A stretch of 64,000 bases of DNA. Origin: Polytrichum commune. Lineage: Eukaryota > Streptophyta > Polytrichopsida > Polytrichales > Polytrichaceae. Below are positions 46,811-59,943 of this stretch, in pieces. How positions within the stretch are numbered: position 1 is the first letter of the stretch; each line of letters starts with the position of its first letter. The stretch is taken from the NCBI GenBank assembly GCA_950295325.1, contig OX485804.1, positions 60,728,533 through 60,792,532 on the forward strand, in the 5' to 3' direction. The translations under genes were made by a program, and so were the position numbers. The notes below the pieces were generated by a model that did no database searches, was not told the DNA's origin, and saw only the letters and a program-made list of their open reading frames with translations.

Positions 46811-47850
46811 TATTAATATTATGTGAAATATTCCCATATTCATATTGAATGTGGAGAATATTCCGCAAATTATTGTCAGTCCCACAAAACATTATTATGA
46901 ATCTAAATAACGTCATATTGGCCTTCTGTCAAATAAACAAAATAAAAATAAAATCACCGTTGTCTACAATGCATAGGTTGGTCTTGGGGACAAAGGTCCG
47001 TATTATTATGCTCCGAGTGGGAAAAGGGACCTACTTCGGAGCTTAGGTATGTAACTTGCCCCTTTCCCTAGCCCTCCTCTTTCATATTTCCGTGCATTGA
47101 AAACCAACGTGTGTCTTTGGAAGAAGATGGGATTGGTCTGACGGTAGAGTTGCAAGTCATATTGTCATTGGGGTCAATGACCATCATTGGCTAGGGATTC
47201 GGGATAAGGATTTGTGGTGTCTACGTAAACTCATCCATTGCAAAGGTGCAAACATTATATTGAAGTTTGTAAATGGTTTATTTTAGTCAAATTGACTCGG
47301 GGAATAGAGTCAGAGACCTTGAATTAGTCTAGTAGTGTCAAATCGGAACGAGGTGGTCCTCAATCTTATAGGGTTTTTTTTTTAATATTGAAGCCCCTTA
47401 AAATCCACGATGGATGAGATTACACATACACTACAAATCCCAAGTCACGGATTTGTGATGTCAACATAAACTCATCAGTTAGAAAAAGAAAAAATGCATC
47501 GAACTATTTCATAGTATGAAAAACAACTATTTAAAGACCATTTGATCTCCGGAAATGGCATCAAAGGCCACGAATCGGTCTACTAGATTCTACTTGGAAT
47601 GAATCGGCCCTCAATCTTGTAGGACATGTGTTTTTACTAGAACCCCTTCAGCATTGGGCAACTTCAATGAGGTTGTCTATTAGGTAAAAAGAATGTGGAC
47701 CTAATTCGGTCGCTCTTCTTAGTCAGACACTTATAAGTTGAGGTATGATTAAGACAAAGCCTATACTTAAGGATGACACCAAAATGACAAGTATTGCAAT
47801 GAGATTGGATTGTGTGCTCACATTATAGATGCCAGTCTAATGTTCAATAT
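46811..47850. repeat. intergenic with two diverged copies of about 240 bp
   Basis: About 47190-47430 and 47440-47665 share GGATTTGTG(G/A)TGTC, AAACTCATC, GGTCTACTAG and CCTCAATCTT(G/A)TAGG. The rest of the stretch has no recognised gene. Confidence 0.55.
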
Positions 47851-47853
47851 TTA

Positions 47854-48352
47854 GGGCCACTTCACACACGAGCCAAGAGCCGTGACCATGAAATTGTGAG
47901 AGCCCAAAAGAAAGTGTCCAAAGGCCGTCCCAAGGCACCTCCAAAATTATGTAGTGTGGTCATGGGTCCTCAAGTGTAGTGTGAAGTCATATGTGATTGG
48001 GCCCTCGACCAATTGTGTTTCAATGAATTATTATTCGTGCGGGGTCCTCACACATGATAAAATAGAATAAACCAACAACCGTGAGCGTTCATAGTGCCAT
48101 GGTCTCCTAGTTCCATGTTAGACCCACCCCCAAGAAGTGGTTTCCGAAAATAGTCCAAGTGACCATGAAATATGATCCATTTGATGTCATGTAGGAATCC
48201 ATGTAGACTGTACATCCATCTTGCATGCACATACTCCATTGGTCCCTCAAGCGTAGTGTGAAGCAAACTTGGGCTGGCTCCGCCTTTTCCACCAATGAGA
48301 ATGCATAAAGTGTAATGGTCACATGCTCTCGGTCTCGTGTGTGAAGTGGCCC
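47854..48352. mobile_element. 499-bp Tourist-like MITE
   Basis: The left end GGGCCACTTCACACACGAGC and the inverse of the right end (GGGCCACTTCACACACGAGA) match for about 37 bp, ending in GTGACCA. Flanks are TTA (left) and TCA (right), close to the TTA duplication of PIF/Harbinger. The interior resembles parts of 37870-38040, so this is a deletion derivative of the family at 35394-38048. Confidence 0.72.
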
Positions 48353-49456
48353 TCAACTCCCATGACATTACCAAAACCTTCAATTTTTTACATTTTCTCA
48401 ATTGGGTAGATCATAGGAAACATTTTAGCTCAACATAATGGATTGAAAAAACAAATCATATTTGAAGACGGTAATTGTTGCCACCCCACTCTGCCACTCA
48501 TGTGCCCTCAAAACTTTGCTTTACTTGGACAAAATATTTTGAATGGTTTAGTTCAACATGCTAGGATCCGCTCGATACACTTCACTCGATACTTCACTCC
48601 GTTCATAACATTGTTATGGATCTGAAGAATGTTATGTCATCTTGGTGCTTTTGAAACTTTACAACCACATCCACAATGGTAAAGGGGATGCATTCTTTAT
48701 AAACTTTATGCGTTCATAGTGTAATAAATAAACTCCATGTATACATGTCGAATATATTTCTTAAATTGTGCACACTTGAATAACAAGATTGTGGAAACAA
48801 CCTTTGTATATATACCACTCTTTATGATTCACATATAAATATCTTGAAATACATATACCACACAAAATTATTTATTTATTTTCTTTCTTTCTTTCTTTGG
48901 CATATACATTAAAACAATTTAAAGGGAATTGAGCCCTTGATTATTACCTCAATGTGTTCTTGCTTGTTTACGTCATATGTTACCGCACGCTCTCACACAC
49001 GTCTCTCAAATCTCTCAAAACCAAGGCATGAAACTTTGGGGGTTTGGTGTGTATTCATTCCTTTGAATCATGAAGCATGTTTTACACGATGGGAAGTATA
49101 TTTGTAAGAGGTCCCAATAGTACGTTGCATGCCTTGTTTGACAGAGAAATGAGTATGCTATGGCTTGTCAAAGTTCAAATTGGGGTCCTTGAATTCAACA
49201 AACTTGACAACCTTTCAACCAATTTTTAGGAGGGGTTTTGCATGGGAACTCCTCACCCTTTCAAGGGCTCAAAATCTGATCCTAACCTTGAATGATGTTT
49301 ATTCCCACAACATTACCCAAAACCTGTATTGAATGGGTGGGCCATGGTCCCAGTTCACAAGATGTTGAGAATAAAACATTAATTCACCTACTGCATGTGA
49401 ATAATGTCAGCACGATCAAAGGTTTGGTTGTGTTGATTGTGATTGGTGTTGGCCCC
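48353..49456. other. intergenic
   Basis: AT-rich with a short TTTC repeat near 48880-48898. No gene was recognised. Confidence 0.4.
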
Positions 49457-50434
49457 GGGGAGTGCACCTTTCATTAAACACCAAGAATCATGTGCGTTCG
49501 CAACATACTCTAGAAACCCCCTATACAAGTTTTTTGTGTTTAAAATCAAGCAATACACGTATAAAAAACAAGTGACAATGTGTATACATAAAAACATTGC
49601 ACTCATATATAGTCATTAACATAAGTATACACATATGCTTTTGAATAATAATGAACCCATGTCATATGTATAATGTAAAAACTCTAGCATTCATTAACAA
49701 AGTCATTGAAGACTTTTTCATCTCCCGGATGTAACTCATAAACATCTAAGTCTACAACATAATAGAAGCTGGTGCATTTATTGTTTATAAATCTATCATC
49801 AAATGATTCGTAGGAGTATAAGTTCATTTATTATTGGTTCATTTTTTTTACCAACAAAAACCAATCTCCGTGCTTGATCCTAGAACTCGCAGCCCTTGGA
49901 TCTTGCAACAATTGCAATCCCTAAGTGCTTGACCCAAATTGTTGCCCACAACGGAGGTTTACAAACGATTTGAAAATAATTAAGAGGAAATTCATATGCA
50001 AATCAACACCTTTGCACTTTTGATGCCACCCATGATCTTACAAAGGCATGAACCACGTGCAAACACCCACATCAACTGCAAAGAAGCGCCAGTCGTTCCT
50101 CTTGCAACTCTAAGCAAGTGGCCTTGATCTCAGTTCAACCATCCCTTCCAAAATCCTCGTATGGCCTCTCTCCATACACACATGGATGACATAAGAAAAT
50201 GAGGATATTATTCATCATAGGTTCATCCAATATTAACTACGTATCCCATAAAGTCTAGTGACCATATTATACAAAGTATGCATGTTATATGTTTCCTAGA
50301 GGTCCTCCATACATGTACATAACTGCGAGTTATACTTTGTGGAGCATGTGTATACACAGTACGGAAAAGTTCCAATTAATACCCTTTTTGTGCACTCATT
50401 TATACTCAAACCTGTCATGAAAGGTGCACCCCCC
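49457..50434. mobile_element. 1-kb TIR element, copy B (inverted relative to A)
   Basis: Left end GGGGAGTGCACCTTTCAT, right end ATGAAAGGTGCACCCCCC. Read on the minus strand it follows copy A (28912-29926): GTACATGTATGGAGGACCTC near one end, ACCACCCCTTCCAAAA-type and TGCAACTCTAAGCAAGTGGC blocks in the middle. Its right flank also resembles the left flank of A. Confidence 0.75.
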
Positions 50435-51196
50435 GAGGTGTTGCCCATCCTTTGACTTAGGGTCCCAAGCCATTCATACATTGCGCGCCCTTCATTCAAA
50501 GACAACATACGAGAACAAAAAGAGAAGCTTTTCCTTTGCAATTCACAAATGAATGAAAGTTAGTATTGTGATGCATTCTTAGCTCACCATGTTATTGCCC
50601 GCTACCAATCGTTGAGCGGTGACATGGGTGGTAGTTGGGTCCACCTCCCGGTATGGATACCGACATACTACCAATAAGTAGCATAAACCGCATAAAGATA
50701 TTGTGGTAGAAGATGTTGCTAGATGTAGCATACCCATGGTAAATAATGGGAGGGGTAACATTGGGCCCATTGGACGTGGAAGTAAGACTCCTTGCTAACT
50801 AATGTTATGCCTTTCCATGTATATACGAGGGATGTTTTTTGAAACCATTGTGTGTATATACACTTACTAGGTGGTTTTCCAAAATAAATAAACCCTTGGA
50901 TGAATGTACGGGTTGTGATACATAAAAGTAGGTACATCCCCTTGGCATAGTGCTTAACTTCAACATTTTAGAAACCATGACAAACTTCAAAATAATGACA
51001 AAACAATCTATTAGCGATCCCTAACCCCACACAACATCAATGTTCATACGGGTAAATGTTCCATTGATTATGAAACTTGAAATGACATTATTTATGGTTC
51101 GAAATTGCTAACCATATGGAACGATTCCCAATCCAATCCAACATGCATAATTTGTCCATGGAGTTGGAAATGCCCATGATCGTGCCACATTCCCTA
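50435..51196. other. intergenic
   Basis: No recognised gene or repeat apart from short open frames. Confidence 0.4.
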
Positions 51197-51761
51197 GGGC
51201 TGGTTTACACCATGAACCATGAAGTCGGACCATGGAAGATGATTTTTTTTCATGGTCCAACCTTTATGGTCCGAATCCTTAAAAAATCAAAGTCTTTGGG
51301 CCCCTCACTAGGCATAGACCGAATGTGGACCAAGAGGAATGATCATGCACCAACATATGAATGTGTTGATTTTTGTAGCATATGCCCAAAAAGGGCAGTT
51401 TGGGGGAGGAAAAAAAAACTCAAGTTTTGAGCATTCTATTGTCTTCACTTGTTGTCGTATTCTCTTCCCCAAGAATAACATTTTCCTCAAAAATTTATTA
51501 TAACAACATTTTCCTGGCACGGGCCCTTGTATTTGTCTACCAAAACACCTCTTTTGCCTCTCCCACCACAAAACCCTTTGGACCGTGTCAGTAGATAATG
51601 TAGGCCTTTAAATATATCTTTTGGGGACCTCAAACTCCATGATTACTCTGACAGTTTTTTCCTTGATGTAAACCGAAATGGCCCCATGATGAGTTCAACA
51701 TCCAATCACAAATTTTACAGGGCCTTGGGACGACTTCATGGTACATGGTGTAAACAGCCCC
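51197..51761. mobile_element. 565-bp Tourist-like MITE, second family
   Basis: The left end GGGCTGGTTTACACCATGAA and the inverse of the right end (GGGGCTGTTTACACCATGTA) match for about 35 bp, continuing CCATGAAGTCG. Flanks are CTA and TTA, near the TWA duplication of PIF/Harbinger. The interior is non-coding. Confidence 0.65.
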
Positions 51762-54700
51762 TTAGTATCCCATGAGTTATCAATAGGGCGACTCGCTGTA
51801 GGTTCACCTATTCCCAATGTCACTGATGAAGACGACTTTTGTTCCATTATGCGACCATTTTGTCGTGCCTTCTAATATGTTAGGAATAGGTGACCTTGCA
51901 TTATTCATCAGCCGGAAGTAGGGTGTCTTCATGTGTTCCTTTGAGGTTTCTATACAACGTGTAATAACTATAGCAATTGCTTTAGTGCTCAATTGTTTGT
52001 TCCCCTAGCAAATTGAAGGTTGTTTATGACAAGGAATCCTTATCAACCAACCCTAAAACTTTAAATTTACCATAGTGCAACATACATCACCGTAGAGGGC
52101 GCTCCATTTTATTTTTATTACTGTCGGGATGTAGTTTCCACGTGGGATTTAAGAGGGTTTCAACCAATGTAGGGTTGACATATGGGAGAACTTGAAGGAA
52201 GTGTTATTATATTTGTCAAATAAAGAGCTTTCTATGGTACAAGGATATGTGTTATGGGCATTATGGACTTGCGTGACTAGAAACTTGTCTTTCATCATTG
52301 ACCAATTTGTAAATCCGCCACAATGATACATTTGTAGTGTCTTTCCTGTAACATAAGACAAATGTCTAAGAATCATCTGCTGATAGTGATAACCTTCTAG
52401 CCTTTGTTTTCCCAACACTGACGTCAAGGGGGTATGATCTATGACGTATGGTGATTTTAATGATGTTTGTATACAATATTAAACACGCATCATGTTTACA
52501 TGTGACTATACATGTACGCCCAAATAAATGATGCTTGGATAGAATATTAAACATGCATCGGGTTAACATATGACTATACGTCTATGCACAAGGAACGAAG
52601 CATCGCTCATTCATGTCAACCAAAGGTTAGCCTTAAAACTTTTGGGTCTATCTTGTGTACGATTTAAACCCTGCTTATGGTTATGGGTTCATGAGATGGA
52701 GCTAGGTATACTTATGTAGGAAGGCCTCGTTTGAACGTCAAGGAAAACAAGTTGAAATGAGAACATTGTGAGAGCAAAGAATCTTGACTTCTAAGTACGT
52801 TTTCAATTCTCTTGTTTTAAAGATATTAAAAAATGGAAGAATTTATTTTTTGCAATTTTGATAATGATTTCCTTGGTCTTATTTGTCATCCTCCCACCTA
52901 TGAAAGGAGATGAGAGCCTTTGAGGGAGGAGGTTCTCATTGACAATCTCAACGTAGATGTTCCCAATGAATGTCTCATCATAGGTAAAGAATGCATGTAT
53001 TTAAATGAATGACTTCCTATCACACGTCTGAGCTTGCTTATGACTAAGTTGGATTGCATGTAGGTGAAGAGGCTATTTGTTCATGCTTGTTTCAAACGGA
53101 GACAGCGTTTATATGTACTTGGGTGTTATAATAATTCATTTTATTCAACATAAAAAAACTCAAACTTCGCGAAGGTCGACATATATACTTGTATGGAGTG
53201 AGAATTGGAATCTTTGTGCTACTTCCCGGATGTGGCCTACAAGGATGTTCTCAACGAATTTGATTCAACTTGGGGCGTCAAAGGCCTTATTGTGATATGG
53301 AGTAACTTAGTTGTCACCTAGAAGGATAGGCCACAAATGAGCATTATTTCTTGATATGCACTCGGGTTGTGTTGGTCGCTTGTATTGGTTGTATTTTGGG
53401 ACTTTTCTTTGCAATTGAATTTTCAATTTGTGCCAAAAAAATCCTTTGTTCTACTTAAGCAAGTGAATGCTCCTCATTGATTAATATTTTTCATTAAATC
53501 TCGAGTATTAATATGAATGTTTGGTACCATGAAACTATGAAAAAAACAACATGATGATCTTTCCTTCTTCTTTAACCCCTTTATTGATTGACCCTATTTT
53601 CATATGGTCAACCACATCTTGGTCATGAGATTTCACCATTATTTAATTATATATATATATGTAAATAGGGATACTAGGATCACAATACCTTATTATGTTA
53701 TTATGATAATTCTAAATATAAAATACTACATAGAAATTATGATCAAATTATTAAATTGCAACTCTCACACACTTTGGAACATATGTTTAAGAATGCTATG
53801 GTAAGGTCAAATTTAGCTATAGTATTTATATATGAAACTTTGATAGAAAAAACATGCAAAATATTGTAGTTGAAATTTAAGACCCATAGAACTTGCAAAT
53901 GCAACAACAAAAAGGGATCTAAACAAATCTACAAAGTGGAATGGAAAGTAGACTTGAAGCACCTCATTTTAGTAGTTCAACTTAGAAAACAAAGTCTGAT
54001 TGCCAGAAAGGCCTGAGGGCACTCCTCATGCAATTATAGGTTATATTCCCCAACCTCAAACATGCTTTTGGCAACAACACAAGGTTTGTTCACTACTCCA
54101 TGCATGAGACTGGAAATTATTTCAATGCATGAGATTGGAAATTATTGCATACGAGCATACATCTCATTCATTCAACACAAAATTGTGAAGTAGGATACAA
54201 CCCCCATTTTATTAGTTATAGTTAATTGGACACCGGTATTAGCTTCAAAGACTCCAAGTCTGTTTGTTGTTTAAGATGAATCGGCCACAAAACTATTGAG
54301 GGCCAAGTTTTCATTTTGGATGGATGAAAGGTACGTTCATATATGAATTGTCTTTGGGTAACCGCATAGTTTTGAAATGCCTTGAATTCAACTTATGATA
54401 ATCTCACAATCGAGTTGTTTTAAGCAACTTATGAGCATCATGGAAACTTTTCAAAATTTGTAATCTCTAGCTTCATCTTCACAAAGATATGGCAAATCGT
54501 CTCAAGAATCACCCACACTAGTTGATACAAAAGCAATGGATAAACGAGTTAGGCTATAACCTTTAATACATGCATTATTATTTTTTGATATCCAACTACT
54601 TGTATGGGACACAATCTTGCTTCAATAGAGTAAAGTCATTTCTCCTTAATGTATTGTCCACATATTGTCCTCCCGGCCTATGGAATGTACAAAGTATTAC

Positions 54701-56720
54701 TAGGCCATGTCATCCATGCATGTAAACTCTTTGTCTTTTACCAACAAGGTGTAGTGAACCTAGTTAGGCTATACTCTTATCATAGTGTTTACCACATGGT
54801 AATGCCTTCCCCACTTGTAGAAAGTTATAGACGTCAAACACATCTATGACATGCCAAGAATCATTGTCATAACTCAACCCATCTCAAGCTCTCTAGACCT
54901 TTGTCTATTTGGGCCAATTGCCCTCCTTAACGTCTCTTGATATTCTACTTATCAACCTTTTTGCTTATCCTCTAGATATATTGTTTTTCTTTAGACAACT
55001 ACTCTACACTTGCTCTCACAAACGAAGGGAATATTCATACATGCATATCGCCAAAACCTCTCTCTCTCTCTCTCTCTATTGTGTCGTATGAATTTGATTC
55101 CGGCTCTCACATCCCTTGATTGCTCATGTGTCTCACCAATAGGCCAATGTCTCTTGGACTATTGCACTCTTGACCACGTTCTTAGTCACAACACTAATCA
55201 ACTCTCGATCTTCACACACATTATTTCTGCACGACCTTCTCATTTAATTTTCCAATTCTTTGGCCTATCACCAAAGAATGCCACTCTAATTCCATTGCAT
55301 TCTTGCAACCTCGGATTCTCTTTCCACTCATTCAATCGACTGATTACTATCAATTCCATTTACACATGACATTCTTAACTTCTTCTAGTTATGACATTGA
55401 AACCGATGTGGATTCGACTCATTCAATCAACTCTGAGAGGCATAAAATTACAACCACAATCTATTCTAGAAACACCAAGATAAATGCACGAAAGACACAT
55501 CCATTTACTTGCAATGACAAGTTGATCAATTGAAGAATCCGAATCATTTGGTTTCACTTGAGAAAATAGCATTTTCTTCTTTGTGAGCAACCTCTTTCTT
55601 GTAGAAGACGACGAGGGGAGGCAATCGTTAGTTGCTAGTCTATCTTTGAGCGGCTACAACCTCCATCCTTATGAAAGATAAAAATGAGGTAAATCTTGGA
55701 TGAAAGGCATCTATTTCAAAATTAGCATGCTTCGACGATGCAATTAGCCAATTAGCCAATTAGCCAATTAGCCAATTAGCCAATTAGCCAAAATTTGCGG
55801 TTTACAAATACTCATCTTCAAATCCTACTCAAGGGGCCATATCAACTAAATATTTATTTGAAGTCCGTTGATTCTAAAGAATATTTGATGGAAAAACGAC
55901 AACGTTGCTAGTTCCAACGAGTATATGGATGTAGTTTAAAATTCGCCTTGTACAACTTTCTTTTATATGTTCACTCCAAAGCACTATTGAATTAAATTAT
56001 AGTTTTAAATTCATCTTTGATTTGACTTGGAGCCCCACCACTTTGAGAACTTGTTTTATCCCTAAATTCTTTCATTTGAGTTCATATAGGGTAATGTCAT
56101 GTAATATGGTATTAAATAATAATGATGATGATGATAATAATAATAATGATGATTCTTCAAAGTGAACATGTAGGGAACAATTTCATTGCTCTCCCATTCA
56201 TACACGTCAATATTCAAATAAACATCTTATAAACTATCTTAATATCCAAATTTAGTTTATTACATACTTGACAACACAAATCATAGATTTAGAAAAATAT
56301 ACCAATATATTTGTTTTTTTCCTACTATTGAAACCACATATCATCATTAATAGTTGGGTGGATCATCGTGAAGCCTTTAATATAATAGACCGCATTCTCA
56401 CCTTGGGTAATAAGATGTGTGGATGTTAATCATATACTTTTCTTATATGAGCAATTTTCTTTTCTTAATTTGAACCCCGCAAGGATAGGCTCTTTATTGG
56501 GAACTTAGATGATGTGTGTGATACAATTTTTTGGACGAGTAGAACAATTTAAAATTTTGAATGTTACTTTGATGTAAAATGGCATTCAAAACTCTAAATA
56601 TCGTGATAAATTAAGCAATTAGTGATTATGGGATGGACACAAGCAAGTTGGACGTATGTTATAGGTGTTGACCATGGTCTAGAGTGAAAGTTACCAAGAG
56701 TTAGAGAATAGACACATGGG
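51762..56720. other. long intergenic stretch with small repeats
   Basis: No gene was recognised. It contains a two-copy 66-bp repeat at 52463-52590 (AATATTAAACA(C/T)GCATC, GACTATAC), CT repeats at 55058-55078, six copies of CAATTAGC at 55741-55789, and ATG/ATA trinucleotide repeats at 56118-56152. Confidence 0.5.
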
Positions 56721-57876
56721 TAGTTACGAGAAGCACTTTCGGATCCTGGCTATGGTTAGATGCAACTGTTCATAAGAGAGCAGTGGACGAGGGAAAGAGA
56801 TAAGAGAGGGAGAGAGAGGAAGAATGAGGGAGTCGATATACCTTCCTCTCGCGACGAGAGAGAGAGAGAGCTCCCCTGGTTTACTTGTGCTTCTTGGGGA
56901 AATCAAAATCTGAACAAATAGAAAGACTGGGTGTGAAGCCCTTGGATATTTTGTAAATTTACCTTTTTGAAATATATCTGGCTTGACCAATTACATTATT
57001 GTCAATTATTCTACCGGTTGTGTTGTTTGTGAGTGATGTGTAGTATGGAGACATGAGAAGTAGCACGACATTCACTGCAATTGATGATGTTTGCCCATCA
57101 ACATTAATCTGTCCGTAGAATGAGAAATTCTTATACTCGTCGATCTTGAAATTCTTTCGCATGTACAACTCATCCCACTCATACCACCCATGAATCCTTA
57201 CTCAACCATCTGCTGAGTAAAGTTGTGAGTAACCGGACCAACACTCTTGATACTCCCAGAGTTTGAAGCCTTAAGATCGGATAAGGACTGAGGACCGCAT
57301 CGATTGTAAAGGAGACAAATTAATCCTTTGGATCCAGAATTGGGTATAGGAAGAAGGTAGTTCAAAAGTGACAAATTTCCGTATCGGAGAAAATTATTCT
57401 AGGAACAAAAGTAGAAATCGTCCATGCCTTGAAGCGAATGTGTGGCTTGAATAAATTATCAGTCAAGTGGAACCGACGGAAGAATGTGATTGATTCTCTC
57501 GGGTTCCAACGGGATTTTCCGAGTCACCGGAAGAAGAATCCCATGTGACGAGTTTGCTGGAATTTCTAACCACCATGTGTGTGTGGGCCGTGAGTGAGGA
57601 GGAGATTAGCAAAATCAAGTCGAATTCTTTGAATACATGTAAGCAACACCCCCTAGTCTCAGACATAGCAGCCCAACCAAGGACTAGAGAAGTGTCTATG
57701 GAGTGGAGAGTTTGCGTGCGTGACCGGAACCAGCGGTAGAGGAAGAGAGGAGACAACTTATCCCACATCATTTGTGGTAGCAACCAAGAGCCAATATAAG
57801 AGAAGAGTCACCAGGTATATAGTCGTGACTAGACGCTTCTTTGTTACTAAAGACTATGGCCTGCACTACTTACCAG
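56721..57876. other. possible LTR, upstream part
   Basis: Higher GC than the surroundings, with a GA-rich run at 56800-56870. A primer binding site lies downstream at 59017, so some of this may belong to an LTR, but its 5' boundary could not be placed. No coding domain was recognised. Confidence 0.3.
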
Positions 57877-58675
57877 ACTCGCTACTAGTGACTGGTTATT
57901 GAGACTATGGTTGGGCACCCAGACTATGGCCGACGCTCACTAGACCATGGACTTGGGGATTTAGACTCGTTCGCTTAGGTATGGTTCTCTTAGATTCGGT
58001 CCTCGGTTCCTGTCACTTGTAACTACACTTTTGTAAATTATCATAACTCATTTTAAAAGTATTAAATGGAACGATGACTTGTTAATTTAGAGGGAATAAA
58101 AAAAGATTGAATATAAAATTACTAGTTTTGTTTAATTAATGCAAGAGTATGAATGTATGAGGCGTATAATGGGGGTAAACTTGAGCATGGATACTAATAT
58201 GTGGTATGGCCTATGGTCACTAGATACTGTTGGAAAAGACTATGGAACAAAACAAGGAGCTCTAACCTTGTGACTGGTCACTCGCTACTAGTGACTGGTT
58301 ATTGAGACTATGGTTGGGCACCCAGACTATGGCCGACGCTCACTAGACCATGGACTTGGGGATTTAGACTCGTTCGCTTAGGTATGGTTCTCTTAGATTC
58401 GGTCCTCGGTTCCTGTCACTTGTAACTACACTTTTGTAAATTATCATAACTCATTTTAAAAGTATTAAATGGAACGATGACTTGTTAATTTAGAGGGAAT
58501 AAAAAAAGATTGAATATAAAATTACTAGTTTTGTTTAATTAATGCAAGAGTATGAATGTATGAGGCGTATAATGGGGGTAAACTTGAGCATGGATACTAA
58601 TATGTGGTATGGCCTATGGTCACTAGATACTGTTGGAAAAGACTATGGAACAAAACAAGGAGCTCTAACCTTGTG
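57877..58675. repeat. perfect 403-bp tandem duplication
   Basis: 57877-58272 and 58280-58675 appear identical by eye over about 396 bp (ACTCGCTACTAGTGACTGGT to AGCTCTAACCTTGTG), joined by 7 bp. In a region of old, diverged repeats this is a recent event or an assembly duplicate. Confidence 0.9.
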
Positions 58676-59016
58676 TGTATAAGACTATGGTGTATTCAAA
58701 AGACCATTGTTGAGTTGTGATTCGTGTTATTGCAAAATCATTATAAGAGGGATGTTACTGATGATAGTGGGTTGTAAGGGGGTGACTGAGCAAATGCATG
58801 TACTGCCTTGAGTGACCTTCAACCTTAATTAAATAAGTTTTAAAATTCATTCCAGAAGTTAATTTTCGAAGGATTGTTGTCTCAAATCCATCTCGTTTTC
58901 TCTATGATCTATCAATTAACTTGATGATGATCCCTAGATGTGAAATCTGACACTCATTTAGTCTTCCATGTGTGGTTTTCTTAATTCGAACCCAACCTAA
59001 AAAACTATCTACATTT

Positions 59017-59033
59017 TGGCACCGCTGCCGGGG
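59017..59033 (+). other. LTR-retrotransposon primer binding site, tRNA-Asp type
   Basis: TGGCACCGCTGCCGGGG differs at two positions from the complement of the plant tRNA-Asp 3' end (TGGCGCCGTTGCCGGGG), a primer site used by many plant Ty3-type elements. It sits 3 bp after CTACA, where an LTR would end. No gag-pol is recognisable downstream and no second LTR was found, so only a 5' fragment seems present. Confidence 0.55.
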
Positions 59034-59943
59034 AAGGCTATGGTCGTTAAAATCTAGAAGATTAATTATTGATAGAAAACAACCCTTCATTCTTGGAAAT
59101 GATGATGGCAAACGAGTGAGCAACACTGCCAACAATATGTCTGATGCAGAACAAGAAGGAGAATGTACTTTCATTTACAATGCACCAGTAAGTTTGTTAT
59201 GATTTTATGTATATATGAGGCAATTTTCCAATTGATATCACCTCCTGAATTTCTAAAGTACCTAAGCATAGAAATTGTGTTTCTTACGCAAAGTTTGATT
59301 ATAAGGCATTTGAAAACACAAAACCACATAAAAAAATGAGAATGTTGTCAATCAAAAATATTCTATGCAAATTAGTGGCTACTACGTCTAGAGCAATGTG
59401 ATAAGGCAACATGCAAATCTTAACCCTAAAAATCAGAAGGGATTTTTCCCCCATTTTGAAACAACTTTTTGCAAGGAATTTTTCCCGTTTCGATCCACTC
59501 ACGTGAGGGATTTTTCTTCTGATTCGATTAAAAAAATAAACATTGTTTTGGCTAGAATCATTAAAGAAAATATAAAATTTTAAAACAGTTAGGAGAAAAA
59601 AAAATCCATTTCTTAAGGGTTGTGCGAGGAGGCACACGAACTACAAAGGGAGGCGAACGCTTCAAGTGGAGGGCGAATGGAGAAACCAAGCAGAAGAACA
59701 ATGGCCAGTGCGTTTGCTATGGCAAACGAGGTCCTTCATCAAGCAGCGAACAAACCACCCACATCCACCAGTGTGTACAAAGCTTCCGATAGCGATGATG
59801 AAGTGACGGTTGGCATGTAAATGGAATTGGCAACGCCATCATCAGACCCTTCTCCAAGACATCATTAAGTTTTTTTTTCATTCTATTTATAAGTGTTTTT
59901 CAAGTTTTAGTGGTCATAATCATTGAAAATGCTTTAAAAGAAA
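59034..59943. other. non-coding remnant downstream of the primer site
   Basis: Short open frames such as 59620-59820 (SRRTMASAFAMANEVLHQAA) have no recognised domain. Blocks AATCAGAAGGGATTTTT and AAAAATCCC/TTCTGATT around 59433-59525 form a loose inverted repeat. Confidence 0.35.

Noticed and set aside
59620-59820. 66-codon open frame as a small gene
   Set aside because: No homology recognised, no splice or promoter context, and it lies between an LTR remnant and a hairpin array.
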